Shown here in pieces: positions 17,867-25,941 of a stretch of 41,361 nt of DNA (within the stretch, counting starts at the first letter, position 1; each line of letters starts with the position of its first letter). The notes below the pieces were generated by a model. That model was not told where the DNA came from, searched no databases, and saw only the letters and a program-made list of their open reading frames with translations. The translations under genes and the position numbers were made by a program. The stretch lies in contig JAFAZK010000308.1 of the NCBI GenBank assembly GCA_019239825.1, positions 1 through 41,361 of the forward strand. Direction: 5' to 3'. This DNA comes from Verrucomicrobiota bacterium. GTDB taxonomy: Bacteria > Verrucomicrobiota > Verrucomicrobiia > Chthoniobacterales > JAFAMB01.

Positions 17867-18100
17867 GTCGAAAGGATTGGAGTGTCGAAGGGGTGTGTTT
17901 GTTCCCAACGCCTGGAGGGGAGCCGCTTTGGCTTGTGCCCGGCCACCCCGCGAATTTTTTCCCAACGCGAATACGGCCTAAACGGATGAAAGCAGGCGGC
18001 TCCCGCGAATAACCCAGTGCGAAGCAGCTCTATGAGCCGGGTGTAAACGCATCGGAGGCCACGAGTGTATGCATCGCGCTGGGTCGTTTTCGGGAGCGGC
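17867..18100 (+). repeat. Composite palindromic repeat, forward copy U1
   Basis: The unit has two modules. The first (about 17867-17992) carries GCCTGGAGGGGAGCCGCTTT at 17909-17928 and ends with its partial inverse, GCGGCTCCCG. The second (17993-18100) runs from CAGGCGGCTCCCG to CGGGAGCGGC and contains AACCCAG...CTGGGT as an inner dyad. The second module recurs inverted at 18250-18357 with about 11 mismatches in 108 nt by hand alignment. No coding potential is evident. Confidence 0.8.
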
Positions 18101-18257
18101 TTCGTAGGGCAAGCTGTCCTCGAAAGGCGTTGGCAGGTTCACGAGATGTGCCATCGCCCATGACCTGGAGGGGAGCCGCTTTGGCATGTGTGCCGCCTCC
18201 CTCCCGATTTTCGCCCAATCGCTGGTGCCGCCTGAATGGGTGAATGCAAGCGGCTCC
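18101..18257 (+). repeat. Second forward copy of the first repeat module
   Basis: Contains GGCAAGCTGTCCTCGAAAG (18107-18125 region), ATCGCCCATGACCTGGAGG and GGGAGCCGCTTTGGCATGTG, ending in GCGGCTCCCGG. It matches the reverse complement of about 18345-18505 closely, so it and the downstream inverted copy form a long imperfect inverted repeat. Confidence 0.75.
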
Positions 18258-18510
18258 CGGAAACGACCCAGCGCGATGTATACACTCGTGGCCTCTGAAC
18301 CGTTTAGACCCGGCTCATAGAGCTGCATCGCCCTGGGTTGTTAGCGGGAGCCGCCTGTTATCGCACGTTTCGACCGTATTCGCGCTGAGACGATATGCAC
18401 GGGGAGGCGGGGCACATGCCAAAGCGGCTCCCCTCCAGGCGCTGGGCGATCGCACATTCCCGTGAACGCGCTCCCCCTTTCGAGGACAGCCTGCCCGACG
18501 TAGCCTTCCG
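18250..18510 (-). repeat. Composite palindromic repeat, inverted copy U2
   Basis: On the minus strand this reads module 1 then module 2 in the same order as U1. Module 2 lies at 18250-18357 and module 1 at about 18345-18510. A related tandem phrase, GGCTNCGTCGGNCAGGC, extends the similarity to about 18545. U1 and U2 together make 17834-18643 a non-coding repeat island. Confidence 0.75.
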
Positions 18511-18594
18511 GCCTGTCCGACGAAGCCTCCTGGAGTCTCAACGAGCGGGCGAAGTCGGGAGGACGACGAGCAGTACGAGGACGAAAGAAATCCG

Positions 18595-18621
18595 AGTATA
18601 CGCCGCCTGGCTCTACATCCC
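18595..18621 (+). promoter_or_regulatory. Candidate shared promoter element (copy F, 16-nt spacer)
   Basis: AGTAT at 18595-18599, a 16-nt spacer, CATCCC at 18616-18621, then the dyad CTCT-N3-AGAG. The ATG of the 65-aa gene lies 22 nt downstream. The spacer is one base shorter than in copies A-E. Confidence 0.4.
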
Positions 18622-18643
18622 TCTGATAGAGAACAACCGACGT

Positions 18644-18841
18644 ATGGCCAGAACTCAATGGCGTTCACTTGGTAAGAAGGATGGTAAGCGAATCGACTCG
18701 GTTCTTGACGACCGTTTGCGGCTCTTGGCGGTGGGCCGACTGGACCGTAAAAGCCGGGACAAACTGCTGATTGAGCTGGCAAGGAACCCAGAGTGGGTAG
18801 ACCGCCTGGCTCAGCATCTGCACGCTTTATCTCCGCTGTAG
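18644..18841 (+). CDS. Small basic protein of unknown function (65 aa)
   Basis: The frame is open further upstream through the repeat island, but the ATG at 18644 lies just outside the repeats and 22 nt after a promoter-like element, so I take it as the start. The product is basic and helical (GRLDRKSRDKLLIELARNPE, then WVDRLAQHLHAL) with no signal peptide. I do not recognise the family. It ends 99 nt before CHAT-5 on the same strand and could be co-transcribed with it. The alternative is that it is a chance open frame at the edge of the repeats. Confidence 0.5.
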   Translation: MARTQWRSLGKKDGKRIDSVLDDRLRLLAVGRLDRKSRDKLLIELARNPEWVDRLAQHLHALSPL

Positions 18842-18940
18842 CACCCGGAATTGTAATAAAAATACCAACTGTGGTGAGGCGCAGCTGGGCGCTTTCTCCT
18901 TGACGGCTGGCGACCTGTCCTCAAAGAATGGCGCCGCTCG

Positions 18941-21472
18941 ATGAGACCCGTTGGGAGATGTAACGCCGTTTTGGTTGCGGTAACAGTCCTCATTTGTCAA
19001 AGCTTCTCCGCTTTCGCTAAGCCGCCATTTCTTCCGTCGGTCCAAGGAGAACGCAGGACTATCGCCGCCCTAGACGACGCTAGCAGGTTCACTGACTTAT
19101 GGAAGTTGTTCGACGCTGCAGCTGACGAAGCTTATCAAAAGCAACTTTACCGAGATTCTGCCGATATCTCTTTGGTGGGTTACTTGGCGGCAACGGCGGC
19201 GCAAGATCAGGCAGCAATGTTCCGCAGCGCTTGGCTGATGGCTTTTAGTTATCATTTCCAAGGTGCGGCGGATGCAGCTTTGACCGCTTACCGATTGGCT
19301 CTCGATTATGTAATTCCCGGGCACCCGGTGAGTTTAGAGAACGACCAGAATGATGCCGACGTGGCTACGCTGGACACGGAACACGTGGCGGCGAAGACGT
19401 TGTTGAATGTGGGCGTTTTGTGCACCAATGCGCGAAAGATGGATTCGGCTGAGCGTTATTTTCGCCGGGTAATCAGCCTGGCTAAGCTGGAGAAGCCGCG
19501 AACCTCGGCTGAAGGTTGGTTCATCAAACACTTGCTAGCTCGAGCCCAGAGTGGGTTAGCAGATCTGTACACGGAGCGTTTTCTCTATGATCGATCGATC
19601 CCTCTTTACGAAGAGAGCCGAAGGATTTTCGAGGCCGAGTTCAGTTACATCCAATTGCGTGAACGTGCTACAGATAAGCTGCTTCCCCTTAGGGAGCGGA
19701 TTGGCACAAAGGTAGATCTTGCGCATTGCCTGGGAAGCCTCGGCGGAGCTTACTCCGACAAACCTAAACCAGACCTGACGGAGGCCAGACGCAACTTGGA
19801 AAGGAGCCTCCACTTACGGCAGGAGCTGCAAAACAATGTCTATATTGCGGATTCGCAAATTCTCCTTTCCAAGCTCGAAATAGCCGAGCACAACTATAGC
19901 CAAGCGTATACGCTTTCGGTTTCAGCCGCTAAACTGACCGCGCCCGGTTCGGAAGGAGATAATCCCGACATCCACTGGCAAGCCCTGCTGGCCGAAGGCC
20001 AAAGCATGTTGAAGCTAGGCCAATTGAATGATGCGAAAGCTGCTCTTCAAGAAGCGATCAGTACGGTCGAAGGAATAAAGGATCCCGATATCGGTGGTGA
20101 CGAGAAATCGTCATTTTTCAATAGTATAACTTGGTTCTTCCGCCAAAAGGTCTCGCCTTACGTGGCGCTGGCCGAAGTGCTCATTCGCCAAGATAAACCG
20201 CTAGAGGCGCTTCTGTACGCTGAACTAGCGAAGGCGCGTACCCTGTTACTCGGCCGGCCATTGGGCACGGCTGCCCGAGGAGATTCGCTTGGGTCAACCA
20301 CCGTAAATTTGAATCAACTATCCAGCGCCCTGCTGACCTCGGTTCCAGACCAGAAGACCGCGGCGCTTGAGTATCTCCGCGGCATTGATAGTGGATATAT
20401 ATTTCTAGTTGCCCGAAATGGTTCGGACCAATTGATCGTACAGGTAAAGCCGATACAGCCTGAGTCTGATGTCGGTGAATCCGGCGATACGGGCGCTGGA
20501 TCGATCGCGGATCTCGATGTTGCAATCGAACAATTCCGGAGTCAGATCGAGAAAAGCTATGCGGCCTATCCAAAGGCTCTTGGGCGAGCTTTGTACAGCA
20601 AACTGGTAAAACCGTTCCAGCTAGAACTGACTGCCAGAACTCACCTTATCCTGGTGCCTGCCGGTAAACTTTGGGAATTACCCTTTCAAGCTCTGGTAGC
20701 TCCTAAGGGTGCGCAGGCGGGCTATCTCATCGAGAGCTATTCGATTTCTTATGCGCCATCGCTGCTTTTCCTTAATCGGCTGATGACCCGATCGCATAGC
20801 AACCTCGAGAGTCGAAACTTTCTGTTACTGGGAACTTTGCTATCTCAGACTCAAACGTCTGGGCCAGCTCCTTTCGACAACATCAAAACTGCGCTTTGTT
20901 CTGAGCCGCAGCTATTGGACGGCAAATTCTTTTTGGGAGAACAGGCGACGCGCGGACGGTTTCTGGAAGAAGCTCCCTATAGCAAGCTCATACTTTTTGC
21001 GACGCACGCGATCGTCGGTGGAAGCGATCCGACACTGTCATATTTCTTATTAACACCGGATGCTGATGCTACCGGTGGAGAACATTTGACTGCCGCGGAT
21101 ATTATGAGCACCCAGCTCAACGCGAGTCTAGTTATCCTCGTTGCCTGCGAAACAGAACTTGGCCGTTTTGTAGAAGGAGAGGGCGAGATCGGGCTGGGCT
21201 GGGCCTTTCTCGACGCCGGGTGCGCATCAACGGTTGTGAGTCAATGGAAAATCGACCGCGATGCCAGTCTCGATTTAACAACAAGATTTTGCCGCGAGCT
21301 CGCGCAGAAGTTGGGGACAAACTCTTCGGATATCAAGCTGGCTGATCTCTTGCGCTCGACGCAGCTCAGCTTGCTATCCGACGACCGTTACAGCCATCCT
21401 TCTTACTGGGCCGGTATGGCTTTGGTCGGAGATCCGCACTGGCACTGGCAGGCCGCTAGAAGTAATCAGTGA
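18941..21472 (+). CDS. TPR-CHAT protein 5, divergent lineage, exported (843 aa)
   Basis: The ATG at 18941 begins a signal peptide (NAVLVAVTVLICQSFSAFA, cleavage before KPP). TPR-like helices fill about residues 45-460, with longer, less regular repeats than in the other four. The CHAT domain has His689 (FATHAIVGG) and Cys736 (VACETELGR). It keeps the canonical C-terminal block SHPSYWAGMALVGDP, which the four GKP-tailed paralogues lack, so it belongs to the more common CHAT lineage and is not a recent duplicate of them. Its last codons (SNQ-stop) lie inside an AGTAATCAGT repeat, so the tail may have been altered by repeat insertion. It is convergent with the anti-sigma gene. Confidence 0.9.
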   Translation: MRPVGRCNAVLVAVTVLICQSFSAFAKPPFLPSVQGERRTIAALDDASRFTDLWKLFDAAADEAYQKQLYRDSADISLVGYLAATAAQDQAAMFRSAWLMAFSYHFQGAADAALTAYRLALDYVIPGHPVSLENDQNDADVATLDTEHVAAKTLLNVGVLCTNARKMDSAERYFRRVISLAKLEKPRTSAEGWFIKHLLARAQSGLADLYTERFLYDRSIPLYEESRRIFEAEFSYIQLRERATDKLLPLRERIGTKVDLAHCLGSLGGAYSDKPKPDLTEARRNLERSLHLRQELQNNVYIADSQILLSKLEIAEHNYSQAYTLSVSAAKLTAPGSEGDNPDIHWQALLAEGQSMLKLGQLNDAKAALQEAISTVEGIKDPDIGGDEKSSFFNSITWFFRQKVSPYVALAEVLIRQDKPLEALLYAELAKARTLLLGRPLGTAARGDSLGSTTVNLNQLSSALLTSVPDQKTAALEYLRGIDSGYIFLVARNGSDQLIVQVKPIQPESDVGESGDTGAGSIADLDVAIEQFRSQIEKSYAAYPKALGRALYSKLVKPFQLELTARTHLILVPAGKLWELPFQALVAPKGAQAGYLIESYSISYAPSLLFLNRLMTRSHSNLESRNFLLLGTLLSQTQTSGPAPFDNIKTALCSEPQLLDGKFFLGEQATRGRFLEEAPYSKLILFATHAIVGGSDPTLSYFLLTPDADATGGEHLTAADIMSTQLNASLVILVACETELGRFVEGEGEIGLGWAFLDAGCASTVVSQWKIDRDASLDLTTRFCRELAQKLGTNSSDIKLADLLRSTQLSLLSDDRYSHPSYWAGMALVGDPHWHWQAARSNQ

Positions 21473-21506
21473 GTTAGTGTTCAGTAATCAGTAGTTCAGT
21501 CATCAG
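21461..21506 (+). repeat. AGTAATCAGT-type interspersed repeat at the end of CHAT-5
   Basis: AGTAATCAGT occurs at 21461 and related CAGTAATCAGTAGTTCAGT follows at about 21481. The same words build the perfect hairpin at 31382-31474. The CHAT-5 stop codon (21470-21472) lies within the first copy. The rest of 21473-21724 has no gene. Confidence 0.6.
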
Positions 21507-21724
21507 CCGTGCCATCGTGTCCTAGCTCGGACTGTTTCATTCAACCATAAAGATCGGGACCGATCCTGCACGATCGTTAGTTCCGTCCAAGACACTGCGA
21601 GAAATCGATGCCGAACTAGGTTCCTTGAACGTCTCCTGCCTGAAACGATGTTTTCTCACCCTACCATTAATTGAGGAACGTGAGCCTCTCCTGGCTCCTG
21701 GATTCTGGCTCCTGACTACTTCAA

Positions 21725-23047
21725 TCAGGTTTCCTTCAGTCGCCAGATCTCGGCAATCATCCCTTGCAAAAAGGATTTTGCGTTCGTTGATTGACCAGGA
21801 TCGGCTAACAGGATCTCGAAATCTCCTTGAGCAGTATCGAGCAGACCGGCATTCAGGTTCAACAACGCCCCGATTAACCGATCACCTTGCGCGCTTTTTC
21901 TCAGCACATTCAGATTGGATACGTCCTCTGTGCTTAATACAGCAAACTTAGCTTGTGCCTGCTCTATTCCGGGGGCGTCAACCTCTTGATTCTGAATGGT
22001 CGCGGTAACATACCACCGGTAACGCTTGCCCGGACTTAGCGCCATCGATTCCTCCACGACCCATTGGCATACGGTCGCATTTGTCGCGGAAATGATTAGC
22101 GGGGAAGTAGCCACTTCTTCTTGGCTACCGTCGTCCGCAATCACGTGCACAATGTAACTGGCTGCACCCGCTGCCGCCGTCCATCTAAATGTCGGTCGAA
22201 CCGATTCAACCATCGTTCGAACTGGGCTGAGAACCTGAAAAGGAACAGTGGCTGGTGGCTGCCCGAGCAACGTCGACGGTGCTCGTTTCAGAGCCATCAG
22301 GTTTTCTTTTACGGTGGGTGACAGTGTCGGTGGCTCGCTTTTTAAAATCGTCGCAGCCACATTGTTTAGCGCAGTCAGAACTTCACGAGGTAGACCGGCC
22401 GGGGGATTGGTGATTCCATTTGGGCCAACCACAGTCCGGTGACCGCCGTCGCTGACCGTGACTCGTTTCTCGCCGTGAATTCCGAGTGTCTCTGGCGATC
22501 GAAGAACCACAATACAAAAAACGACGACCAATGCTGCAACCGCAGCAACTCCTCCGTAAACAAGCGGTTGATTGAACCAGTCAAAAAAACGCGTCTTTAC
22601 CTGACTAAACAGCCATCTCCCAGAATTTGTGGCGCCATAGTCCCGTGGAGGCCGGGGAGCTGCATCAGATGATCTGGAAACCTTTGCAACCGGTGCATAC
22701 TCCTGCGCCGGCGATTGCAGAAGTTCTTCGCGAAAAGACTTAAGATCAGCCAAGGCCTTCTGGCAAAGCTCGCAAGTGCGAAGATGTTCCTCTAAATCCG
22801 CTTCGTCCGGTTCACTTAGATCTTCATCCAGATGAGCTCCGAGGGAATCAGCGGAAGGATGGCCCGCGGCAGGTATCTCCGGCAAGATCGCGTCAGCCAC
22901 CGAGCCCGGCTTATTCGACCGTAAAGCAGACACCTTGCCCCGACAGACGTCACACTCTCGAAGATGTTTGATAACTTCGAGGGTCTCTTCAGGCGAGAGC
23001 AGCCGGGCCAGGAACCGGTGTTGTAGCTGTAGAGAAAGATGATCCAT
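21725..23047 (-). CDS. Zinc-finger anti-sigma-like membrane protein (440 aa)
   Basis: Likely a membrane regulator that sequesters a sigma factor. The cytoplasmic part has two anti-sigma zinc-finger-type motifs HxxxCxxC: His28-Cys32-Cys35 and His88-Cys92-Cys95. A single membrane helix lies at about 162-182 (LVYGGVAAVAALVVVFCIVVL). The roughly 255-residue outer part has an Ig/fibronectin-like segment around 285-375 (RPTFRWTAAAGAASYIVHV) and ends in a TPR-like helical pair (NLNAGLLDTAQGDFEILL). The sigma-like gene lies just upstream on the same strand, the usual anti-sigma arrangement, separated by 323 nt of repeats. The outer domain could sense a periplasmic signal, possibly cleavage by the exported CHAT proteins (inference). 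Confidence 0.82.
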   Translation of the reverse strand: MDHLSLQLQHRFLARLLSPEETLEVIKHLRECDVCRGKVSALRSNKPGSVADAILPEIPAAGHPSADSLGAHLDEDLSEPDEADLEEHLRTCELCQKALADLKSFREELLQSPAQEYAPVAKVSRSSDAAPRPPRDYGATNSGRWLFSQVKTRFFDWFNQPLVYGGVAAVAALVVVFCIVVLRSPETLGIHGEKRVTVSDGGHRTVVGPNGITNPPAGLPREVLTALNNVAATILKSEPPTLSPTVKENLMALKRAPSTLLGQPPATVPFQVLSPVRTMVESVRPTFRWTAAAGAASYIVHVIADDGSQEEVATSPLIISATNATVCQWVVEESMALSPGKRYRWYVTATIQNQEVDAPGIEQAQAKFAVLSTEDVSNLNVLRKSAQGDRLIGALLNLNAGLLDTAQGDFEILLADPGQSTNAKSFLQGMIAEIWRLKET

Positions 23048-23163
23048 TAGTTGCAGCGAGAATCCCGTGTCCGAGTCAGGGGCCGTAACACGAGCCGTCC
23101 TTTGTTCTTCATACTTGAGATGAGGAAATCGCGCTCATATTGGCAATAATTGCGAGGAACCCC

Positions 23164-23213
23164 GCGAATCCACGCGAATAGCAACCACGAATGGGCGCGA
23201 ATGAATCGCCACG
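23164..23213 (+). repeat. CGCGAAT/CACGAAT repeat, copy 1
   Basis: Reads GCGAATC-x-ACGCGAAT, AACCACGAAT and further CGCGAAT/CACGAA words. A second copy lies inverted at 23316-23367. Together they occupy most of the 323-nt gap between sigma and anti-sigma genes, which holds no other feature I can see. Confidence 0.65.
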
Positions 23214-23315
23214 AAGAAACACAAAAAGGTGAATGTGGTTCTCATTGGGTTCAGTTTCGACAGTTTTGGCAGGGATTGGCGGCCACCGGCCACGCGCTCC
23301 ATTCATGATCTGGGT

Positions 23316-23367
23316 ATTCGTGTAAATTTCGCGTTTATTCGTGGTTCCCATTCGCGTCGATTCGCGG
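23316..23367 (-). repeat. CGCGAAT/CACGAAT repeat, copy 2 (inverted)
   Basis: On the minus strand it reads GCGAATCGACGCGAATGG then AACCACGAAT, nearly matching copy 1 at 23164-23213. The pair can form a large stem in a transcript running from sigma to anti-sigma gene, which might lower anti-sigma expression. Confidence 0.65.
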
Positions 23368-23370
23368 TTG

Positions 23371-24438
23371 CTATTCATTTTCGGTCTTTGCCTGGAGCCT
23401 GCGACGAAGGGCTAAGCGTGCCTGGCTTCGTAGATTCACTACGGTTTGTCTCCGAATCCCCAGGAGACGAGCGATTTGATGATCGTCCAAGGGTAAGCTG
23501 GGCAGCAGGGAGAGAACCTGCGTTAACGACATAGCCAGCGATGTCGAGAGGTCTCGCAGCGTTGCCACTTGGCTTAGCTCGAAATCGAGCAAATCTTCGG
23601 CCTTTAGCAATAGAACTGCCCGTTCTTTTCGGTCCAATCGTTGGATTTGTTCCCATAGCTTTCTGAGTCGGTCGCGGTTCAGCGATTCGCCACCGGGCTC
23701 CATGTTGGACTGTCGGGTCGTTAGCATCGACTCGAGGTTGCGGCGATCCAGCGAGATGCGCTCGTCCTTGACCTGCAAAATAAAAGCGATTGCCGTCACG
23801 AAATCGTTCCAGAGCATCGGTCCGCCAGCCTGTTGAAGCGCCCAAGCCGCAATCTCTGGGAGCGATGTGGTTGGAGCCGGAAGTTCGTCAATCGAGCTTT
23901 GTTCTAATAACGCAAAATGCGGCGCTGGAGCTTGCCGTTTTTCTCGCCAGGCAGTGAACCCGACCAGGGAACCGTGTTTAGCGTCCTGCCACTTGGTAAA
24001 GCCGGTTTGCCCGGCGCTTTCTCGGCAGAGGTAGGCCAGACGAAACGAGAGCCGGGTCCACAGCGGGGTTTCGTCCCGGACGGCCGCTCTCCAGGTATTG
24101 AAGCTGGCCCCGGCGACATAGGCGCGAAAGGCGCCGATCCTGTTCTTCTCGGGTGCGGCGTACACTTGCCAGAGGTGGGCGGTAAGCGCCATCAAAGTTT
24201 GCTGACGCAGGTCCTGGGCATCCAGATCCCGTTCATCAATGGATCCGGTGGTTCGGGGCGCTGCTCCGGCTCCGAGCCTTTGGTTGATCACCTTCTGGAT
24301 GATGGGCATCGCCTCGATCTGCAAAAGGACATCTAGCTCGGCTTTTGCTGACTCCTCACCGGGGGCCCGCAGAAAGGGATGTAACAACGGATCCTGGCCG
24401 GCGACCCGGCGGTCGTCCTCTATCTCAGATGGTTCCAT
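23371..24438 (-). CDS. Sigma-70-family RNA polymerase sigma factor (355 aa)
   Basis: I prefer the ATG at 24438 because AGGA lies 7-8 nt upstream. A GTG at 24474 would add 12 residues. Residues about 75-155 resemble sigma region 2 (DLRQQTLMALTAHLW, then FRAYVAGASFNTWRAAVRD). Residues about 315-345 are a region-4 helix-turn-helix (DDHQIARLLGIRRQTVVNLR) with a basic end. The spacer between them is long, so the protein is nearly twice the usual ECF length. It should direct RNA polymerase to specific promoters and be held by the anti-sigma protein encoded downstream. The AGTAT-N17-CATC element found in the island is a candidate target. I see no such element before this gene itself. Confidence 0.78.
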   Translation of the reverse strand: MEPSEIEDDRRVAGQDPLLHPFLRAPGEESAKAELDVLLQIEAMPIIQKVINQRLGAGAAPRTTGSIDERDLDAQDLRQQTLMALTAHLWQVYAAPEKNRIGAFRAYVAGASFNTWRAAVRDETPLWTRLSFRLAYLCRESAGQTGFTKWQDAKHGSLVGFTAWREKRQAPAPHFALLEQSSIDELPAPTTSLPEIAAWALQQAGGPMLWNDFVTAIAFILQVKDERISLDRRNLESMLTTRQSNMEPGGESLNRDRLRKLWEQIQRLDRKERAVLLLKAEDLLDFELSQVATLRDLSTSLAMSLTQVLSLLPSLPLDDHQIARLLGIRRQTVVNLRSQARLALRRRLQAKTENE

Positions 24439-24631
24439 CCCAATTCCTGCGTCCGAACTCTGGTACCTCTTCACGTGTTACTAATTCAAATGATGACCAG
24501 ATTGTGGCCGCCTGCGCTAGAAACTTCGGAGGGGGTCCCTGCAAAATCGTAAACTGGGAAAAACTTGTTCAGTATATCCCACGACTTTCCGCCTCCCTAA
24601 GACTTTGAATAGCTTAGTGTAGGGAGTACCA

Positions 24632-24673
24632 GGGGCACGTCTTCACCAGCACGGGGATGGGAAGACGTGCCCC
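24632..24673. terminator. 13-bp perfect hairpin between dehydrogenase and sigma genes
   Basis: GGGGCACGTCTTC (24632-24644) and GAAGACGTGCCCC (24661-24673) pair perfectly across 16 nt. It lies about 105 nt downstream of the dehydrogenase stop on the minus strand and may end that transcript, but no T-run follows. The rest of 24439-24778 has no gene. Confidence 0.45.
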
Positions 24674-24778
24674 GCAAAATGTTAGCCCAGACTAGGCGTT
24701 TTCGGGCAAAACCAGATTCAATCCGGACGTCGAGTCAGGCCGCCGGGGATCTTGTAGAGTAGTGACTGACCAAAATCT

Positions 24779-25756
24779 TCAAATGATCCGGTCGATTAAG
24801 GGCTCGACATTATCGAATCGGCGCAGGTTAGTCACGAAATGTTTGGTTAAACGCAATGCCTCGTTGTGGTGGCCGCCGCTGCTGTGAGGTGTGATGTAGC
24901 AATTTGGAGCTGACCAGAGAGGGTGATCCGGCGGAAGGGGTTCCGGATCGGTCACGTCGAGATAAGCGGCTCGGATTGGCCCGGTCTTAAGGGCATTGAT
25001 TAATGCGTTTTGATCCGTCGTTGTGCCGCGCCCGAGCGAATAATAGCAGGCTCCGGCTTTGAAATTCGAGAATTTGTCTTTGTCGAAGAAGCCGATGGTC
25101 GCTGAGTTCTCCGGCAAAAAATTCAAAACCTGATCAGCAATCGGAAGCTTGGATCCGAGTTCTTCCAACCCGAGGACGGTCACGCCCTCGCTTGGTTGCG
25201 GACGGCGCCGGAACCCGAGGATGTTGCAGCCGAACGGCTTTAAGAATTCTGCCAGACGACGCCCGATCGACCCAAAGCCCACGATAAGGATAAGTTGCTC
25301 CGAAAGCAGACTGGACGCGGCTCTTATCTCGTTCTGTGGCCATTCCCGATTTTTGAGTTGATCCAGATACGAGGGATAAAGCTGCCTGCCGTGCGCTAGT
25401 AGAACCGATAGAGCGTGTTCGGCGCAAGGTTCAGAGAAGACGCTCGAGCTATTGGTGAACGCGATCTTGTTGGCCGAAAAGTGTTCGAAAAGGTCTTTGC
25501 GATCGTACCGCGTGTAACCCGCGCTGGATACATGCAACCAGCGAAGGTTTTTGGATTTGAGAACGTCTTCTGGGCTGGGTTGGCCGAAAACGATTGATGC
25601 GCTGGCCAGTTCCGGGTCACCGGTATTCTCTGCTAAGACGTGGGGACCAGCCGCAGCGACGATGAGCTCGTGGCTCTTGGTCTCGGCCTGCAGCAGATCG
25701 AGTTCTGGCTCCCCTAAGCGAACGTTAGTCCAAATCACAGACGAATGCTGATTCAT
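24779..25756 (-). CDS. D-2-hydroxyacid dehydrogenase family protein (325 aa)
   Basis: NAD(P)-dependent reduction of a 2-keto acid to a D-2-hydroxy acid, or the reverse, in the cytoplasm. The Rossmann motif is GFGSIG (160-165). Family catalytic residues are visible as Arg243 (LGRGTT), Glu272 (DPEPLP) and His291 (TPHSSG). The length is typical. The cofactor-discriminating acidic residue after the second strand is replaced by a basic run (GFRRRPQPSE, 181-190), which usually favours NADPH, as in glyoxylate/hydroxypyruvate reductases. The substrate cannot be deduced. It stands alone, 185 nt downstream of the GH15 gene on the same strand. Confidence 0.9.
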   Translation of the reverse strand: MNQHSSVIWTNVRLGEPELDLLQAETKSHELIVAAAGPHVLAENTGDPELASASIVFGQPSPEDVLKSKNLRWLHVSSAGYTRYDRKDLFEHFSANKIAFTNSSSVFSEPCAEHALSVLLAHGRQLYPSYLDQLKNREWPQNEIRAASSLLSEQLILIVGFGSIGRRLAEFLKPFGCNILGFRRRPQPSEGVTVLGLEELGSKLPIADQVLNFLPENSATIGFFDKDKFSNFKAGACYYSLGRGTTTDQNALINALKTGPIRAAYLDVTDPEPLPPDHPLWSAPNCYITPHSSGGHHNEALRLTKHFVTNLRRFDNVEPLIDRII

Positions 25757-25941
25757 AGTTGAAAGTGCGCTTGATCTCCTTGACGGCTTGGTTCGTTCTC
25801 TCCAGTTTGCCGCGCAACCCTCGGCCGGCGTTTATCCAAAAAGACGATAAAGATCGGTAGACCAAATCTTCGGCTATGCGACTCATAGTTTTTGGTTCAG
25901 CGGCGGGCCCACTCCACCTTTCGCCGGTTCGCCCATTCGCA

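Noticed and set aside
17834-18643. CRISPR array
   Set aside because: Repeats are long, few, inverted and irregularly spaced, with no regular spacers and no cas genes.
18395-18643. N-terminal extension of the 65-aa protein
   Set aside because: It would be translated from repeat-island DNA. The promoter-like element and ATG at 18644 give a better start.
24568-24600. Further AGTAT promoter copy on the plus strand
   Set aside because: AGTAT is followed after 17 nt by CTCCCT, not CATC, and no plus-strand gene follows.
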